Shown here: piece after piece, positions 40,851-49,442 of the stretch
Layout of the letters: each line of letters begins with the position of its first letter
How positions within the stretch are numbered: the stretch's first letter is position 1
NCBI GenBank assembly: GCA_964502095.1
Contig: CAZCUF010000009.1
Span: forward strand, 78,645-142,644
DNA length: 64,000 bases
Source of the DNA: JACPVF01 sp964502095
GTDB taxonomy: Bacteria > Chloroflexota > Anaerolineae > Anaerolineales > Villigracilaceae
Reading direction: 5' to 3'
Made by a program: the position numbers and the translations under genes
The notes under the pieces: generated by a model
Seen by the model: only the letters and a program-made list of their open reading frames with translations
Told to the model about the DNA's origin: nothing
Databases searched by the model: none

Positions 40851-43334
40851 ATGTCTGACACGAAACAACTCACACTTCCCATCACGGGCATGTATTGCGC
40901 CAATTGCGTTTCGACCATCGAGCGCAATTTGAAGAAGGTTAACGGCGTGGAAAGCGCCGTGGCGAATCTCTCCTCGGAACGCGCCACTGTGCAGTTCGAC
41001 CCGGCAGTTGCGAAATTAGGCGATATGGTCTCGCGGATTCAATGGGCGGGCTATAACGTCGCGACGGGCGAGGCGGATTTGCTGATCAAGCGCCTTGCTG
41101 ACGATAACGATGCGCGCCGGCTTGAAGTTGCTCTGCAAAACATCGAAGGTGTGATGGAGGCGTCCGTAAGCCTGACCACAGAACGCGCGCGCGTGAAATA
41201 CGTTCCGACCGTTGTGAGTCAATCTGAGATAAGGGCGGCCGTTTCAAGGTCCGGTTTTGAAGCGGTGGAATTGGGCGGTCAAGCGGAGGATGTGGAGGCC
41301 AAAGCGCGCGAACACGAAACCAACGTTCAGCGCCGCCTACTTATCCTCGGCCTTGTATTCACCATCCCGTTGTTCCTGCTATCGATGGCCCGCGACTTCA
41401 ATATCTTGCCGCCGTTGTTCTACGCGATGGCGCCCATGCCCGGCATGATGGGCGAGACCTGGCCGTGGTTCAATTGGCTTTTGCTCGCGCTGGCTACGCC
41501 GGTTCAGTTTGTGGTGGGCTGGCAATATTACGAAGGCGCGTTCAAAGCTCTGCGCAGTCGTTCGGCCAATATGGATGTATTGGTGGCGATGGGTTCATCG
41601 GTAGCGTATTTTTATTCACTGCTGGTGGTCTTCGGTTTGTTCAGTGGCGTAGTCTATTTTGATACGGCCGCAGTCATCATCACCCTGATTCGGCTGGGAA
41701 AATTCCTGGAGGCCCGCGCCAAGGGACATACCTCCGAGGCGATCAAAAAGCTGATAAGTTTGCGCGCTAAAACAGCCCACGTCATCCGCGCCGACCTTGA
41801 AACTGAAGTGCCCGTGGACGAGGTGCGCGCCGGCGATGTAGTTCTCGTTAAACCCGGCGGGAAGATTCCAGTGGATGGCGTGGTGATCGAAGGCCGCAGT
41901 TCGGTGGACGAGTCGATGATTTCGGGCGAGTCCTTACCCGTTGAAAAGAAACCGGGCGATGCGGTCATCGGCGCGACGTTGAACAAAATGGGCCTGTTGA
42001 AATTCGAGGCGACGAAGGTCGGCAGGGAAACCGCACTGGCTCAAATCATCAAGCTGGTGGAAGATGCGCAGGGAAGCAAAGCGCCGATTCAAAAACTGGC
42101 AGATCAGGTTTCGGCGGTGTTTGTGCCGATCGTGATTCTGATCGCGGCGCTCACGTTCGCCGGCTGGTATTTCCTTGCAATCAATATCGGCGATTATCAA
42201 TTCACGCGCGCTTTGTTGCACACGGTGGCTGTGTTGGTGATCGCCTGCCCGTGCGCGATGGGATTGGCTACGCCGACAGCTGTAATGGTCGGTAGCGGCA
42301 AAGGCGCGGAGCTTGGCATTCTGTTCCGTAACAGCGAGGCGTTGGAACGCGCCGGCAAGGTCGATGTGGTGGTGTTGGATAAAACCGGTACGATCACAAA
42401 AGGCCAGCCCGCAGTGACGGATATTGTTCCTGCCGACCGGTCTCATGTGACCAGTGAGAATCACGTTGCCTGCGCCGGTTGGAATGAGAAAGCTATTCTC
42501 TATCTGGCGGCTTCCGCAGAAAAAGGCAGTGAACATGGGCTGGGCGAAGCTATTGTCGCCGCCGCAACTGAGCAAAATATTCCGCTGGGCGAGGCCGCAG
42601 GGTTCAAAGCCCTGGCTGGCATGGGTATTTCAGCGAACGTGGACGGCCTGCGAATATTGGTTGGCAACCTGCAATTGATGGAGATGGAAAACATTTCGGC
42701 GGGTCTCATCCGCGCGGATGTGGAGCGTTTGCAGGCGGGAGCAAAGACCCCGATGATCGTTGCTATAGATAATGAAGTCGCGGGCGTAATTGCAGTGGCA
42801 GACACAGTGAAGGAAAATTCGAAGGAAGCGATTGACCGACTGCATCGCATGGGTTTGAAAGTTGCGATGATCACAGGCGATAATCAAAAGACGGCTGAAG
42901 CGATCGCAAAACAGGTTGGCGTGGACGAAGTGCTGGCCGAGATTCTGCCGGAAGGAAAATCTGCCGAGGTGAAGAAGTTGCAATTGCGCGGAAATGTGGT
43001 CGCGATGGTAGGCGACGGCGTGAACGATGCGCCCGCGCTGGCGCAGGCGGATGTGGGCATCGCAATCGGAACCGGCACCGATGTGGCGATGGCGGCCGCG
43101 CCCGTAACGTTGATCAGCGGCGATCTGCAGGGCGTGGCGCGCGGCATTTTGCTTTCCCGCAAGACGTTGGGCAAGATCAAACAAAACTTGTTCTGGGCTT
43201 TCTTCTATAACGTAATTCTGATCCCGGTGGCCGCGCTCAGCCAATTGGACCCTATGCTGGCCGCGGGCGCCATGGCGTTCAGCAGTGTCTTCGTGGTAAC
43301 GAACAGCCTGCATTTACGCAACGCAAAAGTATAG
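40851..43334 (+). CDS. copA: P1B-type Cu(I)-exporting ATPase (CopA)
   Basis: An 827-residue P1B-1 ATPase. HMA domain 1 has M-Y-C-A-N-C (C16, C19). A second HMA-like fold (~84-150) has lost C-x-x-C. The membrane site is A-C-P-C-A-M-G-L, with D-K-T-G-T-I-T-K-G, S-G-E-S-L-P-V and G-D-G-V-N-D-A-P-A. The nucleotide-domain HP motif reads S-E-H-G, so Pro is replaced by Gly. The end A-F-S-S-V-F-V-V-T-N-S-L carries further Cu(I) ligands. It exports Cu(I) from the cytosol. Nineteen bases after copB, with AAGGA before the ATG. Confidence 0.94.
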   Translation: MSDTKQLTLPITGMYCANCVSTIERNLKKVNGVESAVANLSSERATVQFDPAVAKLGDMVSRIQWAGYNVATGEADLLIKRLADDNDARRLEVALQNIEGVMEASVSLTTERARVKYVPTVVSQSEIRAAVSRSGFEAVELGGQAEDVEAKAREHETNVQRRLLILGLVFTIPLFLLSMARDFNILPPLFYAMAPMPGMMGETWPWFNWLLLALATPVQFVVGWQYYEGAFKALRSRSANMDVLVAMGSSVAYFYSLLVVFGLFSGVVYFDTAAVIITLIRLGKFLEARAKGHTSEAIKKLISLRAKTAHVIRADLETEVPVDEVRAGDVVLVKPGGKIPVDGVVIEGRSSVDESMISGESLPVEKKPGDAVIGATLNKMGLLKFEATKVGRETALAQIIKLVEDAQGSKAPIQKLADQVSAVFVPIVILIAALTFAGWYFLAINIGDYQFTRALLHTVAVLVIACPCAMGLATPTAVMVGSGKGAELGILFRNSEALERAGKVDVVVLDKTGTITKGQPAVTDIVPADRSHVTSENHVACAGWNEKAILYLAASAEKGSEHGLGEAIVAAATEQNIPLGEAAGFKALAGMGISANVDGLRILVGNLQLMEMENISAGLIRADVERLQAGAKTPMIVAIDNEVAGVIAVADTVKENSKEAIDRLHRMGLKVAMITGDNQKTAEAIAKQVGVDEVLAEILPEGKSAEVKKLQLRGNVVAMVGDGVNDAPALAQADVGIAIGTGTDVAMAAAPVTLISGDLQGVARGILLSRKTLGKIKQNLFWAFFYNVILIPVAALSQLDPMLAAGAMAFSSVFVVTNSLHLRNAKV

Positions 43335-43351
43335 GCGCCGCAGGTTGATCC

Positions 43352-43993
43352 ATGACCGATCGGCGGTATATTCGGGCTTTGAATTTTCGCTGGCTGACGC
43401 CGTTCTTCGACCTGTTGGTTGAGGGGCCGCTGTCCGTTTTGAAAATTCGCAGAGATCTGGTCGCGCAGGCCGGCGTCTTGAACGGGTTGAAGGTTTTGGA
43501 TGTAGGTTGTGGAACCGGCACGCTGGCAGTGATGGTCAAGAAGGCGAATCCGAAAGCCGAGGTGGTCGGTCTGGATGGCGACCCGCAGATTTTACAGATC
43601 GCGCGCGCGAAGGCGGGAACGCATCAGTTGTCACTGCGCTTTGACCGGGGCATGTCGTTCGCGTTGCCGTATCCCGATGAATCGTTCGATGTGGTACTCT
43701 TCAGCTTTATGCTGCATCATCTCAGCCGCGAGGATAAACAGCGGACCGCGCATGAAGCGTACCGCGTTTTGCGCCCGAATGGAAGATTGATCGGCGCGGA
43801 CTTGACGGAGGCGCGCAGTTTCGTTGGCAGGAGTATGCGGCCGTTTGTACGTCACATCGAGCGCATGGAAGATAATGTATTCGGCTTTTTACCGGTAATG
43901 TTCGAAACAGCGGGCTTTAAAGATTATGCCGAGCCGCGCCGTTATCTGTTCGAGACTATTTCGTTGTTTCAAGGTTCGAAGAACGCCCGGTAA
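43352..43993 (+). CDS. Class I SAM-dependent methyltransferase
   Basis: A 213-residue protein with the SAM-binding motif V-L-D-V-G-C-G-T-G-T-L-A at ~48-59, an acidic D-G-D-P ending the second strand, then F-D-V-V-L-F-S-F-M-L-H-H-L and G-G-like L-R-P-N-G-R-L. It most resembles UbiE-type or arsenite-type methyltransferases in its general shape, but the Cys residues of ArsM are missing. The place in the copper operon suggests a metal- or membrane-related role, without proof. It starts 17 bases after copA. Confidence 0.85.
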   Translation: MTDRRYIRALNFRWLTPFFDLLVEGPLSVLKIRRDLVAQAGVLNGLKVLDVGCGTGTLAVMVKKANPKAEVVGLDGDPQILQIARAKAGTHQLSLRFDRGMSFALPYPDESFDVVLFSFMLHHLSREDKQRTAHEAYRVLRPNGRLIGADLTEARSFVGRSMRPFVRHIERMEDNVFGFLPVMFETAGFKDYAEPRRYLFETISLFQGSKNAR

Positions 43994-44019
43994 ATCATAT
44001 ATTTTCAAAGGAGCATAAA

Positions 44020-44184
44020 ATGGAACTTGACCCTGTCTGTGGCATGACAATTGACCCGAAGGAGGCGGCTGGAAAGTCCGAGTACAAGGACAAGACGTAT
44101 TATTTCTGCTCGCTCGGCTGTAAAAAGGACTTCGATAAAGACCCGGAAAAATACTTGAACCAGCCAGATCAAAAAGGCAATTGA
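44020..44184 (+). CDS. Small YHS domain protein
   Basis: A 54-residue protein: M-E-L-D-P-V-C-G-M, Y-K-D-K-T-Y-Y-F-C-S-L-G-C-K-K-D-F and D-P-E-K-Y. This is a complete YHS domain with three Cys, often attached to heavy-metal ATPases or encoded near them. It probably binds copper or a similar metal. AAAGGAG precedes the ATG. It is the last gene of the copper operon, followed by a terminator. Confidence 0.92.
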   Translation: MELDPVCGMTIDPKEAAGKSEYKDKTYYFCSLGCKKDFDKDPEKYLNQPDQKGN

Positions 44185-44192
44185 CGTTCCCG

Positions 44193-44229
44193 GCATCCCT
44201 GCGATTCGATCCAGCAGGGATGCTTTTTT
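44193..44229 (+). terminator. Rho-independent terminator of the copper operon
   Basis: A perfect 10-bp stem GCATCCCTGC (44193-44202) / GCAGGGATGC (44214-44223) with an 11-base loop, followed by six T. Nine bases after the YHS gene. Confidence 0.95.
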
Positions 44230-44310
44230 AAGTCCGGGGCGAAAAGCAAGAAACTCATTCCCTGTTTGCGGTGTTTCATTACTTGAATTAATTTTCCAAG
44301 GAGCCGTTGA

Positions 44311-45543
44311 ATGGAACAGACAGGTTTTAAAATCTACCCATACCGCTGGGTCGTGTTACTGGCTTTTATGGGCGTTGTGATCGCCAACCAATTGCTGTGG
44401 ATCACCTTTGCGCCCATCACCAGCAATGCTGTTCAGTTTTATGGAGTCTCTGAACTGGGCGTTGGCTTGCTCTCACTGATTTTTATGATCGTTTACATCT
44501 TCGTCTCGTTTCCCGCTTCATGGGTGATCGACACTTACGGTGTACGCGTGGGCGTGGGAATCGGCGCCGCGTTGACCGGTATCTTCGGCCTCGTGCGCGG
44601 ACTCATCGGCTCGAACTACACCCTCGTGCTGGTTGCGCAGATCATGCTTGCCATCGCCCAGCCGTTTATTCTGAACGCGGTCACCACGATTGCCGCGCGC
44701 TGGTTCCCAATGGAGGAGCGCGCTACGGCGGCCGGGTTGGGTTCGCTGGCGATCTACCTGGGCATCCTGGTGGGCCTCGCGTTGACTCCCTACCTTGCCA
44801 TTCATTCCGGCATTCCCGGTATGTTGCTCGCCTATGGTTTTGCGTCCCTCGCGGCGATGATTCTATTTTTTATTTTCATTCGCGAACGGCCGCTGACTCC
44901 GCCCTGTCCGCCTGAGCAGGAGGGACGCTCGCTGGTGCTCGAAGGATTGTCCAAAATGATCCGCCAGCGCGACTTCATCCTGCTGATGGTTATCTTCTTC
45001 GTAGGTTTGGGCGTGTTCAACGCCATTACCACCTGGATCGATCAAATCCTTACTCCAAACGGGTTCTCCGAAACGCAGATCGGTAACGCCGGTGGGTTGA
45101 TGATTCTGGGCGGGATTCTCGGCGCGTTGATTCTGCCTCTGCTATCCGATAAATACCGCAAGCGCGTTCCCTTTATTCTTCTGGCGGTCGTGGGCGCGGT
45201 GATCGGGCTGGCGGGAATCGCTTATGTGACGAGCTATGCAGTGTTGCTGGTTTTTTCCTTTGTGTTCGGATTCTTTCTGCTCAGCGCCGGCCCGATTGGC
45301 TTTCAATATGGCGCGGAGATCACCTATCCGGCGCCGGAAGGCACCTCCAACGGTTTACTGCTCTTGATGGGGCAGATATCCGGAATTATTTTTATCTTGG
45401 GCATGGACGCATTCAAATCGCCCGTCAACGGCTCGATGACCGTACCCCTGCTGGTATTGATTGGCTTGATGGTTGTTTGTCTATTGCTAGGGACGCGCCT
45501 CAAAGAATCGATTGGGATGAGCTCTGCGGGATCGAAAACCTAG
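44311..45543 (+). CDS. MFS transporter, FLVCR-like
   Basis: A 410-residue protein with twelve predicted membrane segments. It opens Y-P-Y-R-W-V-V-L-L-A-F and has W-I-T-F-A-P-I-T-S, F-Y-G-V-S-E and S-W-V-I-D-T-Y-G-x-R, features of the FLVCR-type (heme/choline transporter-like) MFS subgroup. Substrate assignment in bacteria is not safe. AAGGAG precedes the ATG. It follows the copper operon but is separated by its terminator. Confidence 0.85.
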   Translation: MEQTGFKIYPYRWVVLLAFMGVVIANQLLWITFAPITSNAVQFYGVSELGVGLLSLIFMIVYIFVSFPASWVIDTYGVRVGVGIGAALTGIFGLVRGLIGSNYTLVLVAQIMLAIAQPFILNAVTTIAARWFPMEERATAAGLGSLAIYLGILVGLALTPYLAIHSGIPGMLLAYGFASLAAMILFFIFIRERPLTPPCPPEQEGRSLVLEGLSKMIRQRDFILLMVIFFVGLGVFNAITTWIDQILTPNGFSETQIGNAGGLMILGGILGALILPLLSDKYRKRVPFILLAVVGAVIGLAGIAYVTSYAVLLVFSFVFGFFLLSAGPIGFQYGAEITYPAPEGTSNGLLLLMGQISGIIFILGMDAFKSPVNGSMTVPLLVLIGLMVVCLLLGTRLKESIGMSSAGSKT

Positions 45544-45583
45544 AGTTTGACTCGCGTCAACAGAATTGCTTTGTTCGAGTTCA

Positions 45584-45612
45584 CAGAATCTCCGTTGCTC
45601 ATGGAGATTCTG
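45584..45612. promoter_or_regulatory. Inverted repeat upstream of the RarD-like gene
   Basis: CAGAATCTCC (45584-45593) and GGAGATTCTG (45603-45612) form a perfect 10-bp inverted repeat with a nine-base gap. No T-run follows, so it is a poor terminator. A TATACT sits at 45631-45636, and the right arm lies where a -35 box would be, so it could be an operator. Confidence 0.5.
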
Positions 45613-45663
45613 CTGCTTAATTCCTTAGTGTATACTTGACGCTTATCCAAGGAGAATAACGGT

Positions 45664-46554
45664 ATGAATAAAGGCATCTGGTACGCAGTGGGAGCCTATT
45701 TCCTGTGGGGTCTCTTTCCTATTTATTGGAAGTTATTGCAATCGGTTTCGGCGGTGCAGGTGGTCAGTCATCGCGTTGTCTGGTCGTTCGTTTTCCTTGT
45801 GTTGATCGTTCTGGTCACTGGCCAGGTTGGGAAATTCCGCGCCGCCGCATTCACGCCTAAAAACTTCGGAGTTTATGCGCTTGCAGGCGTGCTGGTCAGC
45901 ACCAACTGGTTGATCTACGTCTGGGCGGTCAACGCCGATCACATCGTCGAGACCAGCCTCGGGTATTTCATCAACCCACTGGTCAGCGTTCTGCTGGGCG
46001 TGATCTTTCTGCGGGAACGCCTGCGGCCAATGCAGTGGGCTCCGGTGGCGTTGGCGGCCGCAGGGGTTCTGTATCTCACCTTCGAGTTTGGCAGGTTGCC
46101 GTGGATCGCGATTTCTCTCGCGTTCTCTTTTGGACTGTATGGCCTGGTCAAGAAAACCGGACAGCTTGGATCGCTCTATGGCATGACGATGGAAACCGGC
46201 ATTGTGCTATTGCCCGCGCTGGCATATTTAATTGACGGCGAGTTCATTGGGCAGGGAGCTTTTGGTCACTCGGGCGCAACTATTAATTTGCTCCTTGCCG
46301 GCACTGGAATTGTGACGGCAGTGCCTTTATTGCTGTTCGCCTCCGCGGCACAGCGCATCCCGCTTACGCTGGTTGGAATTCTGCAATACATTACCCCAAC
46401 ACTGCAATTTCTGATCGGCATCTTCATCTATCGCGAACCGTTCAGTCAGGTACAGCTGATCGGCTTTGGGTGTGTATGGCTGGCATTGATCGTCTTCTGG
46501 CTGGAAGGCTGGCGGGCGAATCGCACTGCAGTGGTCACTGCCACGGCTGACTGA
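45664..46554 (+). CDS. rarD: EamA family transporter, RarD-like
   Basis: A 296-residue protein with ten hydrophobic segments. It begins N-K-G-I-W-Y-A-V-G-A-Y-F-L-W-G-L-F-P-I-Y-W-K and contains S-H-R-V-V-W-S and the L-Q-Y-I-T-P-T-L-Q-F-L signature of RarD proteins. RarD was named from chloramphenicol-sensitivity data, and the physiological substrate is unknown. AAGGAG precedes the ATG. It probably shares a transcript with the next gene, which starts 15 bases later. Confidence 0.88.
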   Translation: MNKGIWYAVGAYFLWGLFPIYWKLLQSVSAVQVVSHRVVWSFVFLVLIVLVTGQVGKFRAAAFTPKNFGVYALAGVLVSTNWLIYVWAVNADHIVETSLGYFINPLVSVLLGVIFLRERLRPMQWAPVALAAAGVLYLTFEFGRLPWIAISLAFSFGLYGLVKKTGQLGSLYGMTMETGIVLLPALAYLIDGEFIGQGAFGHSGATINLLLAGTGIVTAVPLLLFASAAQRIPLTLVGILQYITPTLQFLIGIFIYREPFSQVQLIGFGCVWLALIVFWLEGWRANRTAVVTATAD

Positions 46555-46569
46555 ATTTTTGGAGGGTTC

Positions 46570-47580
46570 ATGAAGGTTTTGTTCATCGGCGGGACGGGCT
46601 TGATCAGCTCTGCCTGTTCGGATTTAACCGTCAGGCGCGGGCACGAGTTATTTCTGTTGAACCGTTCGGCTTCGAAATATTATCCGTTACCCAACGGCGC
46701 GACACTTTTACGCGGCGATATTCACGGCGACGAAACGCATCTCGCGGAACTGTTGGCTGGTCACCGTTTCGACGCGGTAGTGGACTTCATTGCCTTCACC
46801 GCCAACGACATCGAACGGGATCTTCGTCTCCTGCAAGGGAAGACAGACCAGTTCGTTTTCATCAGTTCGGCTTCCGCTTATCAGAAGCCGGTGCGGAACT
46901 ATCTCATTACTGAAGAGACGCCGCTTGAGAATCCGTATTGGGAATATGCGCGCAATAAGATTGCCTGTGAAGAACGCCTGATGCGCGCCTATCGCGCAGA
47001 TGGATTTCCCGTCACGATCATTCGCCCCTCGCTTACCTACGGTCCCTCGCAGATCGCGTTATGCGTCAACTCGTGGCGGCATCCGTGGACTGTTGTAGAC
47101 CGCATGCGACGCGGCGGGAAGGTGATTATTCCGGGCGATGGCACTTCATTGTGGGTAACCACCTGGCATGAGGATTTCGCAGTCGGCTTGGTCGGCTTGT
47201 TGGGAAACCCAAAGGCGGTCGGCGAATCTTTTCAGATCACCTCAGACGAAGTCCTGACCTGGAATCAAATCTATCTCGAGGTCTTTCAGGCCGTTGGCGT
47301 GAAGCCGAATGTCGTTCACATTCCGTCCGATCTGATCGCCGCTTATGACCGCGACGCCCTGGGGAGTTTGATCGGCGACAAAGTGAACAGCGTTGTCTTC
47401 GACAACAGCAAGATCAAACGCTTCGTGCCGGATTATGCCTGCAGGGTGACGTGGGCCGAAGGCGTACGCCGCACGCTGAATTGGTTCGAGTCACATCCCG
47501 AATTTCAAACCATTGATCAGGATGCGAATCGGTTGTGGGATGAGATGATTCGCAGATATGAAGTCTCTTTCCCCGCTTAG
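46570..47580 (+). CDS. NAD-dependent epimerase/dehydratase family protein
   Basis: A 336-residue extended SDR. The nucleotide motif G-G-T-G-L-I-S at ~7-13 is a variant of G-x-x-G-x-x-G. A catalytic-type Ser lies in F-I-S-S-A-S-A-Y, and Y-A-R-N-K gives the Y-x-x-x-K pair. R-P-S-L-T-Y-G-P follows. It is similar to isoflavone-reductase-like or sugar epimerases; the substrate is not known. GGAGG precedes the ATG. The next gene begins 8 bases after its stop, an operon arrangement. Confidence 0.87.
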   Translation: MKVLFIGGTGLISSACSDLTVRRGHELFLLNRSASKYYPLPNGATLLRGDIHGDETHLAELLAGHRFDAVVDFIAFTANDIERDLRLLQGKTDQFVFISSASAYQKPVRNYLITEETPLENPYWEYARNKIACEERLMRAYRADGFPVTIIRPSLTYGPSQIALCVNSWRHPWTVVDRMRRGGKVIIPGDGTSLWVTTWHEDFAVGLVGLLGNPKAVGESFQITSDEVLTWNQIYLEVFQAVGVKPNVVHIPSDLIAAYDRDALGSLIGDKVNSVVFDNSKIKRFVPDYACRVTWAEGVRRTLNWFESHPEFQTIDQDANRLWDEMIRRYEVSFPA

Positions 47581-47588
47581 GAGCCGAT

Positions 47589-47963
47589 ATGCCGCGTTAT
47601 TTTACTGTGCAGGAAGCCAATGATGTTTTAACCGAAATTCTCCCGCTGGTGGAGCAGATCATGGAGATTCATCATGCTGTGATCGAACGTCAGCCGGAGG
47701 CGTGGCCTGCTATTTCGCGCGCGGCAGGTAACGGCGGGAGTCGAGCCGCCAGCGAATTAGTCCCCGAATTCGAGCGGTTGCGGGTGTTGGTCCATCAGGT
47801 GCAGGATCAAGGCGTGATTCTAAAGGACCCGGGAATCGGTTTGCTGGATTTTCCGTCTTTGCGCGAGGGGCGCGAAGTGTATTTGTGTTGGAAGCACGGC
47901 GAGGAAGCCGTGATGTACTGGCACGATATCGACGCGGGATATACCGGCCGCCAGTTGATTTAA
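47589..47963 (+). CDS. DUF2203 family protein
   Basis: A 124-residue protein: Y-F-T-V-Q-E-A-N-D-V-L-T-E-I-L-P-L-V near the start, then G-V-I-L-K-D-P-G-I-G-L-L-D-F-P-S and V-Y-L-C-W-K-H-G-E. This is the DUF2203 pattern, whose function is unknown. It is in an apparent operon with the epimerase. No signal peptide or membrane segment. Confidence 0.85.
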   Translation: MPRYFTVQEANDVLTEILPLVEQIMEIHHAVIERQPEAWPAISRAAGNGGSRAASELVPEFERLRVLVHQVQDQGVILKDPGIGLLDFPSLREGREVYLCWKHGEEAVMYWHDIDAGYTGRQLI

Positions 47964-48023
47964 CTTGCGCGGTTCTTTGCTTCTTCCTCGAATCCGGTTT
48001 TATAATTGGGTCGGAGGGAAGCC

Positions 48024-49223
48024 ATGACCCAAAATAAATCCAAGGGTATTGCGATTCTTACAGGCGGGGGAGATGTGCCGGGTTTGAACCCAGCTATCAG
48101 GGCGGTGACGATCCGTGCATTGCGTGAAGGGTATCGCGTGGTGGGGATTCGGCGCGGTTGGGCCGGATTGGTGGATATCGTCCGCGAGAAGGACGCCGAC
48201 AATAGCAATAATTTTCAATTCCTCAATGAGGAGATTGTCAACCGCGCCGGGCGGACTGGCGGCACCTTTCTGCACACCTCCCGGACGAATCCGAGCAAAA
48301 TGAAAGCCGCCGATGTTCCCGAATCCTTGAAGGGAAAATATTCCGCTGAACGGAATGACCTGACCGGGGAAGTACTAAAGAATTTGGATTATCTCGGCGT
48401 GGATTATCTGATCCCCATCGGCGGAGACGATACGCTTAGTTATGCCGTTCGTTTGTATCAGGAGGGCGTCAAAACCATCGCCATCCCGAAGACGATGGAT
48501 AACGATGTGCCCGGCACGGATTATTGCATCGGTTTTAGCACCTGTGTGACCCGCACTATTTCACTGACGAACAACCTGCGCACCATCGCCGGATCGCATG
48601 AACGCTTCCTCGTTCTGGAAGTGTTCGGCCGTTATGCAGGTTTCACAGCCATGTTGCCAACCATGGCCGGCGCGGCGAATCGCTGTGTGATTCCGGAATT
48701 CAAATTCAACATCGAGCATCTCACGGAATTGATGAGCAAGGATCGTTTGCAAAACCCCAGCCGATATTCGATTCTGCTGGTTTCGGAAGGCGCCATGTTC
48801 GAGGGCGGTGAAATGGTTTTTGAAGACCGCTCCACCGACGCTTATGGCCATGCCAAACTGGGCGGTATTGGTGAGCTGGTTTCGATCAAGTTGAGGGAAT
48901 TCTCTCCGAAATTCAACGACGGTAAAACGGTGGACGTTGTGGATCAGAAGCTGGGCTACATGGTGCGCGGCGGCGATCCCGATGCCATGGATTCTATTGT
49001 GCCGATGGCGTTCGGCAATCTGGCTCTCGATCTTCTGCTCAAAGGCGTGCACGGACGCCTGGTCGTCTTGAAGAACGGCCGTTACGATAACATGCCGCTC
49101 GATGTGATCACTGCCTCGAAGAAGATGGTCAAAGTGGAGGAGTTTTACGATACCGAACGTTATCGCCCGATCTATGAAAACTTCGAAATGAAGCCGCAGT
49201 TCATTATGACCAGCGAACTCTGA
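48024..49223 (+). CDS. Phosphofructokinase, pyrophosphate-type by signature
   Basis: A 399-residue PFK. The phosphoryl-donor loop is G-G-D-D at 133-136, and P-K-T-M-D-N-D has Lys156. ATP enzymes normally have Gly at both diagnostic positions (G-G-D-G and P-G-T), while PPi-dependent ones have Asp and Lys. It should make fructose-1,6-bisphosphate reversibly using PPi. Other motifs: T-G-G-G-D-V-P-G-L-N at the N-terminus and G-R-Y-A-G-F. I start at ATG 48024, with GGAGGG upstream. A TATAAT at 48001-48006 would place the transcript start inside this ribosome site, so the true promoter is unclear. Confidence 0.9.
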   Translation: MTQNKSKGIAILTGGGDVPGLNPAIRAVTIRALREGYRVVGIRRGWAGLVDIVREKDADNSNNFQFLNEEIVNRAGRTGGTFLHTSRTNPSKMKAADVPESLKGKYSAERNDLTGEVLKNLDYLGVDYLIPIGGDDTLSYAVRLYQEGVKTIAIPKTMDNDVPGTDYCIGFSTCVTRTISLTNNLRTIAGSHERFLVLEVFGRYAGFTAMLPTMAGAANRCVIPEFKFNIEHLTELMSKDRLQNPSRYSILLVSEGAMFEGGEMVFEDRSTDAYGHAKLGGIGELVSIKLREFSPKFNDGKTVDVVDQKLGYMVRGGDPDAMDSIVPMAFGNLALDLLLKGVHGRLVVLKNGRYDNMPLDVITASKKMVKVEEFYDTERYRPIYENFEMKPQFIMTSEL

Positions 49224-49442
49224 AAAAGACAGCCCGTCTTATTGCGAGACAGGCGTATTCTTCCGCTGGGAAGGCGGAAGTGCTGAACGCGGCGATTTTT
49301 CCTTTTAGGCGTGAAACGTGGGGAATAAACCTGGGGCCCGGGCAGGATTTTATTCCTGAATTTGCGGACAAATGTCAATTATTGAAGATTGAAATTCGCC
49401 AGTTTGGGTACAATTTATCCAAACTTATTTAGGAGTCTATCC

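Noticed and set aside
48001..48006. TATAAT before the phosphofructokinase gene.
   Set aside because: A start seven bases later would cut the Shine-Dalgarno, and the -35 box is poor.
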